Shown: one piece after another, positions 1 through 8,361 of the stretch
Layout of the letters: each line of letters opens with the position of its first letter
Position numbering within the stretch: position 1 is the first letter of the stretch
From: Clostridiales bacterium
GTDB lineage: Bacteria; Bacillota; Clostridia; Christensenellales; Aristaeellaceae
Assembly (NCBI GenBank): GCA_024684375.1
Contig: JAIKWZ010000038.1
Coordinates: 1-36,722 of the forward strand
Direction: 5' to 3'
Length of the DNA stretch: 36,722 nt
Translations under genes and position numbers: made by a program
The notes under the pieces: generated by a model
What the model was told of the DNA's origin: nothing
Seen by the model: only the letters and a program-made list of their open reading frames with translations
Databases searched by the model: none

Positions 1-141
1 ATGGTCATGCCCGGCGACAACATCGACATGGAGATCACTCTGATCACCCCCATCGCCTGCGAAGAAGGCCTGCGTTTCGCTATCCGCGAAGGCGGCAGGA
101 CCGTAGGCTCCGGCGTCGTTACCAAGATCCTGGGCGACTAA
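1..141 (+). CDS. tuf: Elongation factor Tu, C-terminal end (5' partial)
   Basis: Reading from base 1 to the TAA at 139-141 gives 46 residues that match the last beta-barrel (domain III) of EF-Tu, including MPGDN, the hallmark [12 protein letters not shown] and the terminal [10 protein letters not shown]-Tu delivers aminoacyl-tRNA to the ribosome as a GTP complex in the cytoplasm; this end segment contacts tRNA and EF-Ts. The ATG at base 1 is an internal methionine, because about 350 residues of the protein must lie upstream of the window. A strong terminator follows 14 bases after the stop, so tuf ends its transcription unit here. Confidence 0.96.
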   Translation: MVMPGDNIDMEITLITPIACEEGLRFAIREGGRTVGSGVVTKILGD

Positions 142-154
142 AACTCTGAATTTG

Positions 155-190
155 AAAGAAATGGATCAACGATCCATTTCTTTCTTTTTT
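155..190 (+). terminator. Intrinsic terminator after tuf
   Basis: A perfect 13-bp stem (155-167 with 171-183, loop AAC) is followed by CTTTTTT. It is the cleanest rho-independent terminator in the window and separates tuf from the threonine genes. Confidence 0.93.
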
Positions 191-303
191 GGAGATCTGC
201 GCCTTTCCCCCAAACGTCTGCTTTGGACGGGGCTTGGTGCCTTTTTTTCGGACAGCAGTCCAGCCTTTTTCCCGGCTTTTAGCAGAAAAAAAAACCGCCG
301 TAC

Positions 304-332
304 TTGTTTTTTTACACACTTTTGTTTATTAT
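304..332 (+). promoter_or_regulatory. Predicted promoter for thrCB
   Basis: TTGTTT (304-309) and TATTAT (327-332) are separated by 17 bases in an AT-rich stretch 43 bases before thrC. The 190-300 segment before it is T-rich, and I saw no T-box or riboswitch consensus in it. Confidence 0.5.
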
Positions 333-374
333 ATATCCTATATTATCTGGAAAACAAGGTTTGGGGAGCGATAA

Positions 375-1853
375 ATGGTTTTTTACAGCACACGCTCGGA
401 AAAGCTTACCGCCGGGAGCGCCCGGGCTGTCCTGACCGGCATAGCGCCGGACGGGGGTCTGTACACTCCTCTGGATTTTGAGAGCATGCGCGTGGACATA
501 CAAAAGCTGCTTCCGCTTGACTCCGCGCAGCTGTTTGCCGAAGTCATTGCCGGGATACTGCCCGATTTCGGGGAAGATGCCATCCGTCGGCTGGTGCCGG
601 AAGCGTATTCGTGCAAGTTCGAGACGGAGGACCTAACGCCCCTGACGAAAGTGGGCGGCGCGTATGTGCTGGAACTGTTCCGCGGCCCTACCTCAGCCTT
701 TAAGGACGTGGCGCTTTCCGTGCTGCCCCGGCTGATCTCCCTGGCGCGTGAACAGCAGCGCATAAACGAAGAGATCCTTATCCTGACCGCCACCAGCGGA
801 GACACGGGTAAGGCCGCGCTGGAGGGTTTCAGAGACGTGCCGGGCACACGCATAATCGTGTTCTACCCCGAAGGCGGGGTAAGCGACACCCAGCAAATGC
901 AGATGGTCACCCAGCAGGGCGGCAACGTGCGCGTGTGCGCCGTGAAAGGCAACTTCGACGACGCCCAGACGGGAGTCAAGCAGATCTACGCCGACGATTC
1001 CGCTTCAGGCTGGGCAAAGGCCGCCGGCGCAAGGCTGTCCAGCGCCAATTCCATAAACATAGGGCGTTTGGCGCCTCAGGCCGCGTACTATTTTAAGGCC
1101 TACTGTGACCTAGTGCGGGCCGGGGCGATAGAAAACGGCGAAAAGATCAACTTCGCCGTGCCCACCGGCAATTTCGGCAACATACTGGCGGGTGAATTTG
1201 CCCGGCGCATGGGGCTCCCGATCGAAAAGCTCATTTGCGCGTCCAATGCCAACAACGTGCTTACGGATTTCATAAATACGGGAGTGTATGACCGGCGGCG
1301 CCCCTTCTTCCGCACGGCGTCCCCTTCCATGGACATACTCGTTTCCAGCAATCTGGAGCGTTACCTGCTGCTTGCGGGCGGCAGCTTCGGGCTGGTCGAC
1401 ACGCTTATGCGCGAACTGCGGGAAAAGGGCTGTTACCGCGTACCGGATCCCGTTATGGTAAAAATGCGCGGACACTTTTCCGCGGGCTGGGCTGACGACG
1501 GCATGGCGCTGGAGACCATAGGAAGGGTCTGGCGGGAACATAAGTACCTGCTCGATCCCCACACAGCTGTCGCCTGGAACGTCATGGAACAGTTTAACGC
1601 GCGGGGCGGAAACGGGCTCAAGACCGTTGTGCTGTCTACCGCGTCCCCCTATAAGTTCAGCCGTGATGTGCTTTCCGCCGTCTCGGAAAAACGCCCTGTC
1701 ACGGGCTTCGAGGCAATGAAACTGCTCCGCGATGTCACGGGCGTGCCGATCCCCTCCAACCTGGCAGGGCTTAACGGCTTAAAACCCCGCTTTACCGACT
1801 GCGTGGATAAAACACAGATGCTTGCATACGTTAAGGAGGCTCTCAAAGGATGA
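375..1853 (+). CDS. thrC: Threonine synthase
   Basis: A 492-residue PLP enzyme that converts O-phosphohomoserine to threonine, the last step of threonine synthesis, in the cytoplasm. The N-terminus reads FYSTRS and then GIAPDGGLYTP, typical of the long bacterial/yeast-type enzyme. The PLP lysine lies in GPTSAFKD (Lys110), followed by TSGDTGKAAL for phosphate binding. The length is normal for this class. ATG 375 follows GGGGAG (363-368) at good spacing. The stop overlaps the thrB start as ATGA at 1850-1853, and the thrB ribosome site (AAGGAGG, 1832-1838) lies inside thrC, so the two are translationally coupled. Confidence 0.95.
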   Translation: MVFYSTRSEKLTAGSARAVLTGIAPDGGLYTPLDFESMRVDIQKLLPLDSAQLFAEVIAGILPDFGEDAIRRLVPEAYSCKFETEDLTPLTKVGGAYVLELFRGPTSAFKDVALSVLPRLISLAREQQRINEEILILTATSGDTGKAALEGFRDVPGTRIIVFYPEGGVSDTQQMQMVTQQGGNVRVCAVKGNFDDAQTGVKQIYADDSASGWAKAAGARLSSANSINIGRLAPQAAYYFKAYCDLVRAGAIENGEKINFAVPTGNFGNILAGEFARRMGLPIEKLICASNANNVLTDFINTGVYDRRRPFFRTASPSMDILVSSNLERYLLLAGGSFGLVDTLMRELREKGCYRVPDPVMVKMRGHFSAGWADDGMALETIGRVWREHKYLLDPHTAVAWNVMEQFNARGGNGLKTVVLSTASPYKFSRDVLSAVSEKRPVTGFEAMKLLRDVTGVPIPSNLAGLNGLKPRFTDCVDKTQMLAYVKEALKG

Positions 1854-2746
1854 AAAAAATACACGTTCGCGTTCCCGCCACCACCTCCAACCTCGGCCCC
1901 GGGTTCGACTGCCTGGGCTGCGCGCTGTCGATGTACGCGGATTTCACCTGCGAGCTGACCGACGAAGGGCTGGAGATCTCCGGCTGCGATCCCAAGTATC
2001 AAAACGAGGACAACCTGTTCGTAGTGGCTTACCGCCGCATGGAAGACCGGCTGGGGGTCCCTCATTCCGGTCTGCACCTGCACATAGACACGAACGTGCC
2101 GGTCAGCCGCGGGCTGGGTTCCAGCGCCACACTGCTGGTGGCGGGCGCGTATGCCTGCAACGAGCTTAACGGCGAAAGGCTGGACAAGCAGGCGGTGGTA
2201 GAGATCGCCACCGGCATAGAAGGCCATCCCGACAACGTGGCGTCCTGCTGCTTCGGTGGCATGAACACTTCCATGATAAAATACGGCCTGCCGATAACCG
2301 CCCAGGTGCCTGTGAGCAGCGTGATTGGATTTATCGCCCTGATACCCGATTATGAGGTCTCGACACGCGAAGCGAGAGCCGTGCTGCCTGACAGTTACAC
2401 CCGCTCCGACGCGGTATTCAACCTGTCCCGCCTTGGCGTTTTGCTCAGGGCATTCGAAACAGGCGACCTTATGCTCATAGGCCAGGCGATGGACGACCGC
2501 ATCCACCAGTCTTTCCGCCGTCCCCTGATAAAGGACTACGACAAGGTGCACAGGATCTGCCGCGACGCGGGCGCCTCCGCCTTCTGCATAAGCGGGTCCG
2601 GATCCACCTGTCTGGCTGTGGTTGATGTGTACAGGAAGGACCTTATCGCCGCCCAGATCCGCGAGGCGCTCAGCGATTCCCCACAGCACTGGCAGATCGA
2701 GGCATTGACGGTCGACCGGATCGGCGCCAGAGTAGCGCCTCTGTAA
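1850..2746 (+). CDS. thrB: Homoserine kinase
   Basis: A 298-residue GHMP-family kinase that phosphorylates homoserine with ATP to give the thrC substrate. The N-terminal segment VRVPATTSNLGPGFDCLG and the glycine/serine-rich ATP loop PVSRGLGSSATLL (residues 84-96) are diagnostic of ThrB, and a C-terminal SGSGST motif matches GHMP motif 3. The full length is normal. It is the second gene of thrC-thrB and ends just before a hairpin terminator. Homoserine dehydrogenase is not in the window, so the early steps are encoded elsewhere. Confidence 0.95.
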   Translation: MKKIHVRVPATTSNLGPGFDCLGCALSMYADFTCELTDEGLEISGCDPKYQNEDNLFVVAYRRMEDRLGVPHSGLHLHIDTNVPVSRGLGSSATLLVAGAYACNELNGERLDKQAVVEIATGIEGHPDNVASCCFGGMNTSMIKYGLPITAQVPVSSVIGFIALIPDYEVSTREARAVLPDSYTRSDAVFNLSRLGVLLRAFETGDLMLIGQAMDDRIHQSFRRPLIKDYDKVHRICRDAGASAFCISGSGSTCLAVVDVYRKDLIAAQIREALSDSPQHWQIEALTVDRIGARVAPL

Positions 2747-2763
2747 GCATTCAGCTTTTAGAT

Positions 2764-2789
2764 GTCCGCCTTCGGCGGACTTTTCTTTT
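2764..2789 (+). terminator. Intrinsic terminator after thrB
   Basis: GTCCGCC / GGCGGAC forms a 7-bp stem with a 3-base loop (2764-2780), followed by TTTTCTTTT. Confidence 0.88.
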
Positions 2790-2846
2790 GTCCTGAAGAA
2801 AAAGAGAAAGAGCTTCTGTAAATATTTCAAAAGTGTTGCAATTTGT

Positions 2847-2875
2847 TTGACATACTGTAACAGTCGGTGTATAAT
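2847..2875 (+). promoter_or_regulatory. Consensus promoter for the small membrane protein
   Basis: A perfect TTGACA (2847-2852), a 17-bp spacer and a perfect TATAAT (2870-2875). The GTG at 2867 lies inside this promoter, so it cannot be the translation start; the ATG at 2906 is. Confidence 0.9.
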
Positions 2876-2905
2876 ACATCCAATCAAGTTTTCAGGAGCT
2901 GCAAG

Positions 2906-3178
2906 ATGAGCAAAGAAAAGAAAAAGAACGAAAAAGGCATATCCTTTATCAACTGGTTTGTTACACTGATATTCTCATGGCTGCCTGCAGTCAATATCCT
3001 GTTTTTCATATTCACGATAGCCTTCGCCAGGACCCGCAGCAAGCGCAATTACGCCATCGCGGGGCTTGTTCTGGCTCTGATACTCGCCATCGCCGCCAGC
3101 GTCATGATCTTCTGGTTCAGCGACACGGTGGTCGGCTGGCTCAAGAGCATTCTTCCCGAGACCACTCCCGCTCAGTAA
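2906..3178 (+). CDS. Small two-helix membrane protein, unknown function
   Basis: A 90-residue protein with a lysine-rich cytoplasmic start (MSKEKKKNEKG) and two hydrophobic segments at about residues 13-38 and 47-70, separated by a basic turn (ARTRSKRNYA). I do not recognise a family. ATG 2906 was chosen because CAGGAG lies just before it and because an exact consensus promoter covers the longer GTG-start reading. It is monocistronic: it has its own very strong promoter and its own terminator. The promoter strength suggests abundant expression, but nothing in the neighbourhood indicates a role. Confidence 0.75.
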   Translation: MSKEKKKNEKGISFINWFVTLIFSWLPAVNILFFIFTIAFARTRSKRNYAIAGLVLALILAIAASVMIFWFSDTVVGWLKSILPETTPAQ

Positions 3179-3192
3179 ATCTGTTAATAAAC

Positions 3193-3222
3193 ACGGCGCG
3201 GACATTCAGTCCGCGCCGTTTT
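3193..3222. terminator. Bidirectional terminator between convergent genes
   Basis: ACGGCGCGGA / TCCGCGCCGT makes a 10-bp stem with a 7-base loop, followed by TTT on the plus strand. It sits between the 90-residue membrane protein and the oppositely oriented deacetylase, so it can serve both. Confidence 0.82.
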
Positions 3223-3253
3223 CATATGCCGGGCTCCTGAAAGGGATGCCTGA

Positions 3254-4432
3254 CTAATCTATGTTTTCGAACAGGTCGTTCTTGTTCACGTCCTTGCCCA
3301 CAGTGGTGTACACCAGCCCGAACTTGGTATTGTCGTACTTTTTGCCGTCCTGCATGCTGTAAGCCTTTTGCTGGGATTTATGCTGCTTATAGCCCAGAGT
3401 CGCCACCTGCAGGGGCGTTTTGCCCCCCAGCGATTCATAGCGCGTATTCCAGTCCATATGAATGGGATTCGTATCTGACAGATGGATATACAGCTTTTTG
3501 ACCTCCCACGCACCGTATTTTCGGGCCGAATCCGGGTAACGGGAAGGGTCCTTCGCCGCCTTGACCGCGTTCTTCATGTGGCGCGCGGTCACCTTGTGCT
3601 GCGGGTGGCCATATTCACCATTCAGGTCGTGAGTGACCAGCACTTCGGGCTTGTACCTGCGTATCATGCGCACCAGGGCGCGCACTATGTTGTCTGAGCC
3701 TCCCCACAGCTCAACGCAGGCATTATAGTCAAGATAGGCGTTTCTGAAGCCAGCCACTTCAGGCACGTTTCTCAGCCCCATCACGTACAGCCCGTTGAGC
3801 GATTCAGCTATGCGCCTGCGGCCGCAGTTGGTCATATAAACCACCTGCACCTGTTTTTCACGCACCACGCCGTAATAGGGCAGCATCCCTCCGAACCACA
3901 GCTCCTCGTCGTCCTGATGCGCCACGATCATCAGCAGATCCACTTTGGATGGAGTGTTTTTCCATTGCTGCATTCCCGGGATCTCTGTCCCGTCGGAAAA
4001 CACGGTGATCTTGTTGATCTTGCCCTTTTTGCGGACCTCCAGCTCCACCCTTGCCGCGGAAGGCGACACGTTAAGCCAGGTCACGTGACCTTGAAAATAC
4101 CGCTTGCTTGAAACACTCGATATCCGCTTTCCGTCCGCCGAGTACTGACGGTACTCAAACTCCGTGAAGGGCATGAACCATTCCACCAGCACACCGCCGG
4201 GTGTGACCTTTTTGGGAAACACGATCTTTATCGTCGAGGCGTCCTCGCGGGATTCCCAGTATTTCCCGTAACCCGCAAAGTTCCCGTACGTGAATTTGCT
4301 GATATTGCCGCTGGTCGAAGAAAACCTGCATCTTTCGGTGATGTTCTCAGCTTTTCCCTTCTGTTCGGACACAGCGGGCAGCATGGAGACCATCAATATA
4401 ACAATGCATACGACAGACAGCAAACGTTTCAA
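3254..4432 (-). CDS. Exported PIG-L/LmbE-family deacetylase
   Basis: A 392-residue protein with a signal peptide (MKRLLSVVCIVILMVSMLPA). Residues 30-155 look like a beta-rich accessory domain. The C-terminal PIG-L domain has the zinc motif AHQDDE (171-176) and the later HPQH (276-279). Family members remove acetyl groups from N-acetylglucosamine-type sugars; the substrate here is unknown, and the signal peptide places the enzyme outside the membrane. The start is TTG at 4432: GGAGG lies 8 bases before it, and the longer ATG reading would put that ribosome site inside the protein and bury the signal peptide. It is divergent from the sugar importer, which suggests (inference) that deacetylation precedes uptake of a sugar. 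Confidence 0.85.
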   Translation of the reverse strand: MKRLLSVVCIVILMVSMLPAVSEQKGKAENITERCRFSSTSGNISKFTYGNFAGYGKYWESREDASTIKIVFPKKVTPGGVLVEWFMPFTEFEYRQYSADGKRISSVSSKRYFQGHVTWLNVSPSAARVELEVRKKGKINKITVFSDGTEIPGMQQWKNTPSKVDLLMIVAHQDDEELWFGGMLPYYGVVREKQVQVVYMTNCGRRRIAESLNGLYVMGLRNVPEVAGFRNAYLDYNACVELWGGSDNIVRALVRMIRRYKPEVLVTHDLNGEYGHPQHKVTARHMKNAVKAAKDPSRYPDSARKYGAWEVKKLYIHLSDTNPIHMDWNTRYESLGGKTPLQVATLGYKQHKSQQKAYSMQDGKKYDNTKFGLVYTTVGKDVNKNDLFENID

Positions 4433-4570
4433 TTCGTGTTCCTCCAGATCAAAGCGATAATCCGATTTTAACACAGCGTTCAGTTTTTTTCAACTCAGCC
4501 GAAGAAAAAAGCACGATGACCTCCATAAATACTGGACCTGCGCCCCGCCCGCGTTCCGGAACGCTTCTAA

Positions 4571-4645
4571 GAAATATCAAGCTGAAATATCAAGCTTTTT
4601 CTGTTGACAAAACATGTTAAGTGTGATACTGTTAACTTGTGATAC
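4571..4645 (+). promoter_or_regulatory. Promoter and repeated elements upstream of the sugar importer
   Basis: TTGACA (4604-4609), 17 bases, TACTGT (4627-4632) gives a plausible promoter with a weak -10. Just upstream, GAAATATCAAGCT occurs twice in perfect tandem (4571-4583, 4584-4596). Overlapping and following the -10, GTGATAC occurs twice 16 bases apart (4623-4629, 4639-4645). These are candidate operator or activator sites for sugar-responsive control. Confidence 0.5.
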
Positions 4646-4710
4646 AGTAGAATACCGTTCAAATATTAGTAAATTTTTAGTTTTTTTTAGAATAAACGGA
4701 GGATAGCGCC

Positions 4711-5682
4711 ATGAAAAGCATACAGCGGTCCGATCCTTTCATGGCAAAGCTCAGACGTGGAGGCGCCCTGTTTTTAAAGCGGCTTACCAATTACAGGACG
4801 CTGCTTTTGATGCTTCTGCCGGCAGTGGCGCTGGTGTTCGTGTTCAGCTATGTGCCCATGTTCGGAGCGGTCCTGGCGTTCAAAAAATACAACATGACTC
4901 TGGGTGTGCTCAAAAGCCCCTGGATACAGCCCATATTCAAGAATTTTCAGGTGTTTTTCAAGACCGGGAAGGCGTTTTCCGTCACGCGGAACACCGCGCT
5001 TTACAACCTGGCTTTTATCGCCACCAGCACGTTTTTTGAAGTGTTCTTCGCCGTTGTGCTCAATGAGATGCGCACAAAGCGCGGAAAAAAGCTGCTGCAG
5101 AGCGCCATTTTCCTGCCATACTTTATCTCATGGGTCATAGTCGGTTCCATCGCCTACAGCCTGTTCAATTACGAGACCGGTACGCTCAACGGCATAATAA
5201 CCTCATTTGGAGGAGAGCGGACAGACTTTTACCAGAAAAAGGGGCTCTGGCCCTTCATAATCGTGTTCTTTAACGCCTGGAAGGGCGTTGGCTACGGCAC
5301 GGTGGTGTATCTGGCTGCCATCGTGGGCATAGACTCCTCTATAATAGAAGCGGCGGAGATAGACGGCGCCAACATTTTCCAGCGGATACGCTACGTCACT
5401 ATCCCGTCCCTCACCTCGACCATAATAACCCTTACGCTGCTGGCGCTGGGCAGGGTGTTCAGGGGCAACCTGGACCTGTTTTACCAGCTGGTCGGCAACA
5501 GCGGCACCCTTTTCGGCACCACGGATGTTATCGACACCTATGTATTCCGGCTTATGTTCAACAGCAAGGACAACGGCAGGATCACCGCCATAGGTCTGTA
5601 CCAGTCGGTGCTGTGCTTCTTTACGATAATCCTCGCGAATTATATCGTAAAGAAGAAAAATCCGGACTATTCGCTGTTCTGA
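4711..5682 (+). CDS. Carbohydrate ABC permease, LplB type
   Basis: A 323-residue inner-membrane permease (MalF-like, LplB/YtcP-associated type). After a basic N-terminus it has about six helices, starting with the segment around residues 30-50. The EAA loop that docks the ATPase reads EAAEIDGANIFQRIRYVTIP at about residues 211-230. The FVFSYVPMFGAVLAFKKYN signature early in the protein is typical of LplB homologues that import oligosaccharides. ATG 4711 follows GGAGGAT at normal spacing. It is the first gene of a permease-permease-binding-protein operon that lacks an ATPase, so it probably shares an MsmX-type ATPase encoded elsewhere. Confidence 0.9.
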   Translation: MKSIQRSDPFMAKLRRGGALFLKRLTNYRTLLLMLLPAVALVFVFSYVPMFGAVLAFKKYNMTLGVLKSPWIQPIFKNFQVFFKTGKAFSVTRNTALYNLAFIATSTFFEVFFAVVLNEMRTKRGKKLLQSAIFLPYFISWVIVGSIAYSLFNYETGTLNGIITSFGGERTDFYQKKGLWPFIIVFFNAWKGVGYGTVVYLAAIVGIDSSIIEAAEIDGANIFQRIRYVTIPSLTSTIITLTLLALGRVFRGNLDLFYQLVGNSGTLFGTTDVIDTYVFRLMFNSKDNGRITAIGLYQSVLCFFTIILANYIVKKKNPDYSLF

Positions 5683-5698
5683 GATGGGAGGTCAGGCA

Positions 5699-6616
5699 AT
5701 GGTGACGAACGCGGCCGGGATCCGTCCAGGCAAGAAGAGACTCTCCCGCCCCGACGAGGCGGCTTTCCGGGCGATAGGTTATCCGGTTTTGATCATATTC
5801 GCGCTTTTGTGCGTGCTGCCGTTCATACTGGTGATTTGTTCTTCTTTTGACAGCGAGCACGCCATAGCCAATTACGGTTTCAGCTTTATCCCCCGCGAGC
5901 CTACCCTGGACAGCTACAGGCAGATCTTTGCCAACGGCACGTCCATATTAAGGGCATACGGGATAACGATCTTCATAACGGCCGTAGGTACGAGCCTGTC
6001 CACGTTTATAAACATGATGACAGGCTATGTGCTGATGCGCCGGGACTTCAGGTGGAGGAACGGCTTCTCCTTCTACTTTTTCTTTACCACGCTGTTTTCC
6101 GGCGGCCTCATGCCCTGGTACATGGTGTGTACTGCCCTGGGCTTCAGCGACAGCATACTGGCGCTGATAGTTCCAAGTCTTGTGAGCGTGTGGAACATAA
6201 TACTTGTAAAGGGTTTCATGGGCAGCATACCCTACGAGATAACCGAGTCCGCCAAGATAGACGGCGCCGGTGACTTCAAGATATTCATCGCGCTTATCTG
6301 GCCCCTGTCCACGCCGGTCATCGCCACCATCAGCCTGTTTACCGCGCTGGGCTTCTGGAACAGCTGGTACAACACCATGCTGTTCATAAACGATCCAAAG
6401 CTCTACTCTCTTCAGTATCTGCTCTACAAGCTGATAAACGACGCCCAGGCAATGCGCACACTTGCCGAGGAAAGCGGCGAAATGATGGACAGTGTGCCCA
6501 TCGAAGCCATGAAGATGGCTTTGACCGTAGTGGTGACAGGACCCATACTGCTTTTATACCCGTTCGTGCAGCGTTATTTCATAAAGGGGCTGACCATAGG
6601 CTCCGTAAAAGGCTGA
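5699..6616 (+). CDS. Carbohydrate ABC permease, LplC type
   Basis: A 305-residue second permease (MalG-like, LplC family) with about six helices. The EAA loop is near residues 180-200 (ITESAKIDGAGDFKIF), and the C-terminus PFVQRYFIKGLTIGSVKG is characteristic of this family. The start is set at ATG 5699, not the ATG 15 bases upstream: the sequence between them contains GGGAGGT, the ribosome site for 5699. The gap from the previous stop to this start is 16 bases. It forms the heterodimeric channel with the LplB-type partner. Confidence 0.9.
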   Translation: MVTNAAGIRPGKKRLSRPDEAAFRAIGYPVLIIFALLCVLPFILVICSSFDSEHAIANYGFSFIPREPTLDSYRQIFANGTSILRAYGITIFITAVGTSLSTFINMMTGYVLMRRDFRWRNGFSFYFFFTTLFSGGLMPWYMVCTALGFSDSILALIVPSLVSVWNIILVKGFMGSIPYEITESAKIDGAGDFKIFIALIWPLSTPVIATISLFTALGFWNSWYNTMLFINDPKLYSLQYLLYKLINDAQAMRTLAEESGEMMDSVPIEAMKMALTVVVTGPILLLYPFVQRYFIKGLTIGSVKG

Positions 6617-6658
6617 TCATGGCGCATAAGCGCCTGGTATAAAGAAGGAGGAACACGC

Positions 6659-8191
6659 ATGAGACATTTTACTAAACTGATTGCCTTGCTGATCGCGCTG
6701 GCAATGGCGCTTGGCATGGCGAGCGCGCTAGCTGAAGGCGGAAAGACTTACGGCGGCAACGACGTGAGCGAGCACGTGGAACTGGTGCTCTATTACGTAG
6801 GCAACCCCATCGGAGACGAGGAGATGGTGTTTGCCCGCGTGAACGAGATCATGAACGAGAAGATCAACGCCACCATCAACTTCAAGGCTCTGGACATGAG
6901 CTCCTACTCCCAGAAATATGACCTGCTCCTCTCCGGCAAAGAAGACGTGGACCTTATCTACACCTCCGGCTGGTGCTTCTACATTGACGAGGCGGGCAAG
7001 GGCGCGTTCAAAGAGATCACCGACGAGATGATCGAGAAATACATGCCCCAGACCTTCGCCACTCAGGCGACCGCCAGCTACACCCAGGGCATCATCGACG
7101 GCAAGCTGTACTACATGCCCGCCTGCAAGATCGGCTACGGTCATCCCACCGTGCTTATCCGCGGCGACCTGAGGGAAAAGTACAATCTTGAGCCCCTCAA
7201 GACCCCGGCTGACCTTACCGCTTATATGAAGGCGGTCGCGGCCGACAAGGAAAGCGGCGTTACCTTCGCCTACAACGCTTCCCAGGACGGCAAGTATCTG
7301 CAGAACGTGTATTTCATTACCCCCAACAACCTGCTGACCGTCGACAATTCCAACTATTTCTACTATCAGTATGTTGAAGGCAAGACCGACTACACCGCGG
7401 ATGACATATTCTTCATCTACGATACCGACGAGTACAAGGCGTTTGCCGCTCAGCAGCTGGAGCTTTCCGCGCTGGGTCTGTGGAGCAGGAGCTCCATCAA
7501 CAACAACACTGACGTGAAGGATTCTTTCCTTAACGGGACTTCCGCCGTGTTCATCAACAACCTGGGCACCACCGGCAACGTGGCTGCCGCCGCCGAAAAG
7601 GCCAATCCCGCCTGGAAACCCGAGATCTACGACCTGAACCTTGACAAGGTATCTACCGCCGTATACGATGCGGACGGCTACGCCGTGACCTACAAGTCCA
7701 AGAACGTGGAACGCGCGCTGATGGCGCTGGACATCCTGAAGAACGACGTTGACGCGTACGTGGCCATCCGCTACGGCATCCCCGGCTATCACATCACAGT
7801 GAATGAAGACGGCACTTACTCCAAGGCCGAGAACTACGGCACCGGCCACTGGTCTTACGGCGCCGCTCCCTCCTGGGGCCTCAAAAACACCCTGCTGGAG
7901 ATGGACGAACAGGGCATATTCCCCACGGTACCTGAGCTTATGAAGATCTGGGGCGAGATCTCCGTGGACAGTCCCACCGTAGCCTTCGCCTTCTCCACCA
8001 CCGAGATCTCCGACTCTTGGTCCGCCATGGGCGAAGTCTACACCCAGTTCATACCGCTGGTACAGCTGGGTCTTGTGGACGACCTGGACGGCTGGATGGA
8101 TGAATTCATGACCGAAGCTGAGGCCGCGGGACTTGACGAGATCAAGGCCGCCATCGCCGAACAGCTTAACGCCTACTTCAGCAATCTGTAA
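6659..8191 (+). CDS. Extracellular sugar-binding protein of ABC importer (family 1, LplA-like)
   Basis: A 510-residue solute-binding protein; the length and the order after two Lpl-type permeases fit the LplA group, which binds oligosaccharides. The signal peptide ends ASALA|EGG at about residue 25, a signal peptidase I site. There is no lipobox cysteine, unlike most Gram-positive binding proteins. The body is rich in Tyr, Asp and Trp, as expected for a sugar-binding cleft. AAGGAGG at 6644-6650 precedes ATG 6659. The 42-base gap to the permease shows no terminator, and a hairpin terminator follows the gene. Confidence 0.9.
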   Translation: MRHFTKLIALLIALAMALGMASALAEGGKTYGGNDVSEHVELVLYYVGNPIGDEEMVFARVNEIMNEKINATINFKALDMSSYSQKYDLLLSGKEDVDLIYTSGWCFYIDEAGKGAFKEITDEMIEKYMPQTFATQATASYTQGIIDGKLYYMPACKIGYGHPTVLIRGDLREKYNLEPLKTPADLTAYMKAVAADKESGVTFAYNASQDGKYLQNVYFITPNNLLTVDNSNYFYYQYVEGKTDYTADDIFFIYDTDEYKAFAAQQLELSALGLWSRSSINNNTDVKDSFLNGTSAVFINNLGTTGNVAAAAEKANPAWKPEIYDLNLDKVSTAVYDADGYAVTYKSKNVERALMALDILKNDVDAYVAIRYGIPGYHITVNEDGTYSKAENYGTGHWSYGAAPSWGLKNTLLEMDEQGIFPTVPELMKIWGEISVDSPTVAFAFSTTEISDSWSAMGEVYTQFIPLVQLGLVDDLDGWMDEFMTEAEAAGLDEIKAAIAEQLNAYFSNL

Positions 8192-8205
8192 ATCCGAATG
8201 GGACG

Positions 8206-8240
8206 GCGGCGGGCGGAGAGATCCGTCCGCCGCTTTGTTT
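8206..8240 (+). terminator. Intrinsic terminator after sugar importer operon
   Basis: A 12-bp stem (8206-8217 with 8222-8233, one G-T wobble, 4-base loop), followed by TTTGTTT. Confidence 0.82.
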
Positions 8241-8309
8241 CCTGTTCCGCAATTTTCATAAAATGCCCCGATATATTACAGAAATACTGCGGATTAACCC
8301 CTATTTAAC

Positions 8310-8338
8310 TTTACTTTTTTTGATGAAATCCTTATAAT
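8310..8338 (+). promoter_or_regulatory. Predicted promoter for yceD-rpmF
   Basis: TTTACT (8310-8315), 17-bp spacer, perfect TATAAT (8333-8338), 24 bases before the yceD start. Confidence 0.75.
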
Positions 8339-8361
8339 ATAAAGGCTAATGGAGGCTAAGG

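Noticed and set aside
190..374. T-box or threonine attenuator before thrC
   Set aside because: The leader lacks a T-box consensus, a terminator hairpin before thrC and a threonine-rich leader peptide.
1649..2887. 412-codon minus-strand open frame opposite thrB
   Set aside because: Shadow frame spanning thrB, its terminator and the next promoter. No protein family.
2867..2905. GTG start for the small membrane protein
   Set aside because: It lies within a perfect -35/-10 promoter, so it would precede the start of transcription. ATG 2906 has its own ribosome site.
6728..7849. Long minus-strand open frame opposite the sugar-binding protein
   Set aside because: It is the antisense shadow of a well-supported gene: Val/Gly/His-rich low-complexity translation, no ribosome site, no family match.
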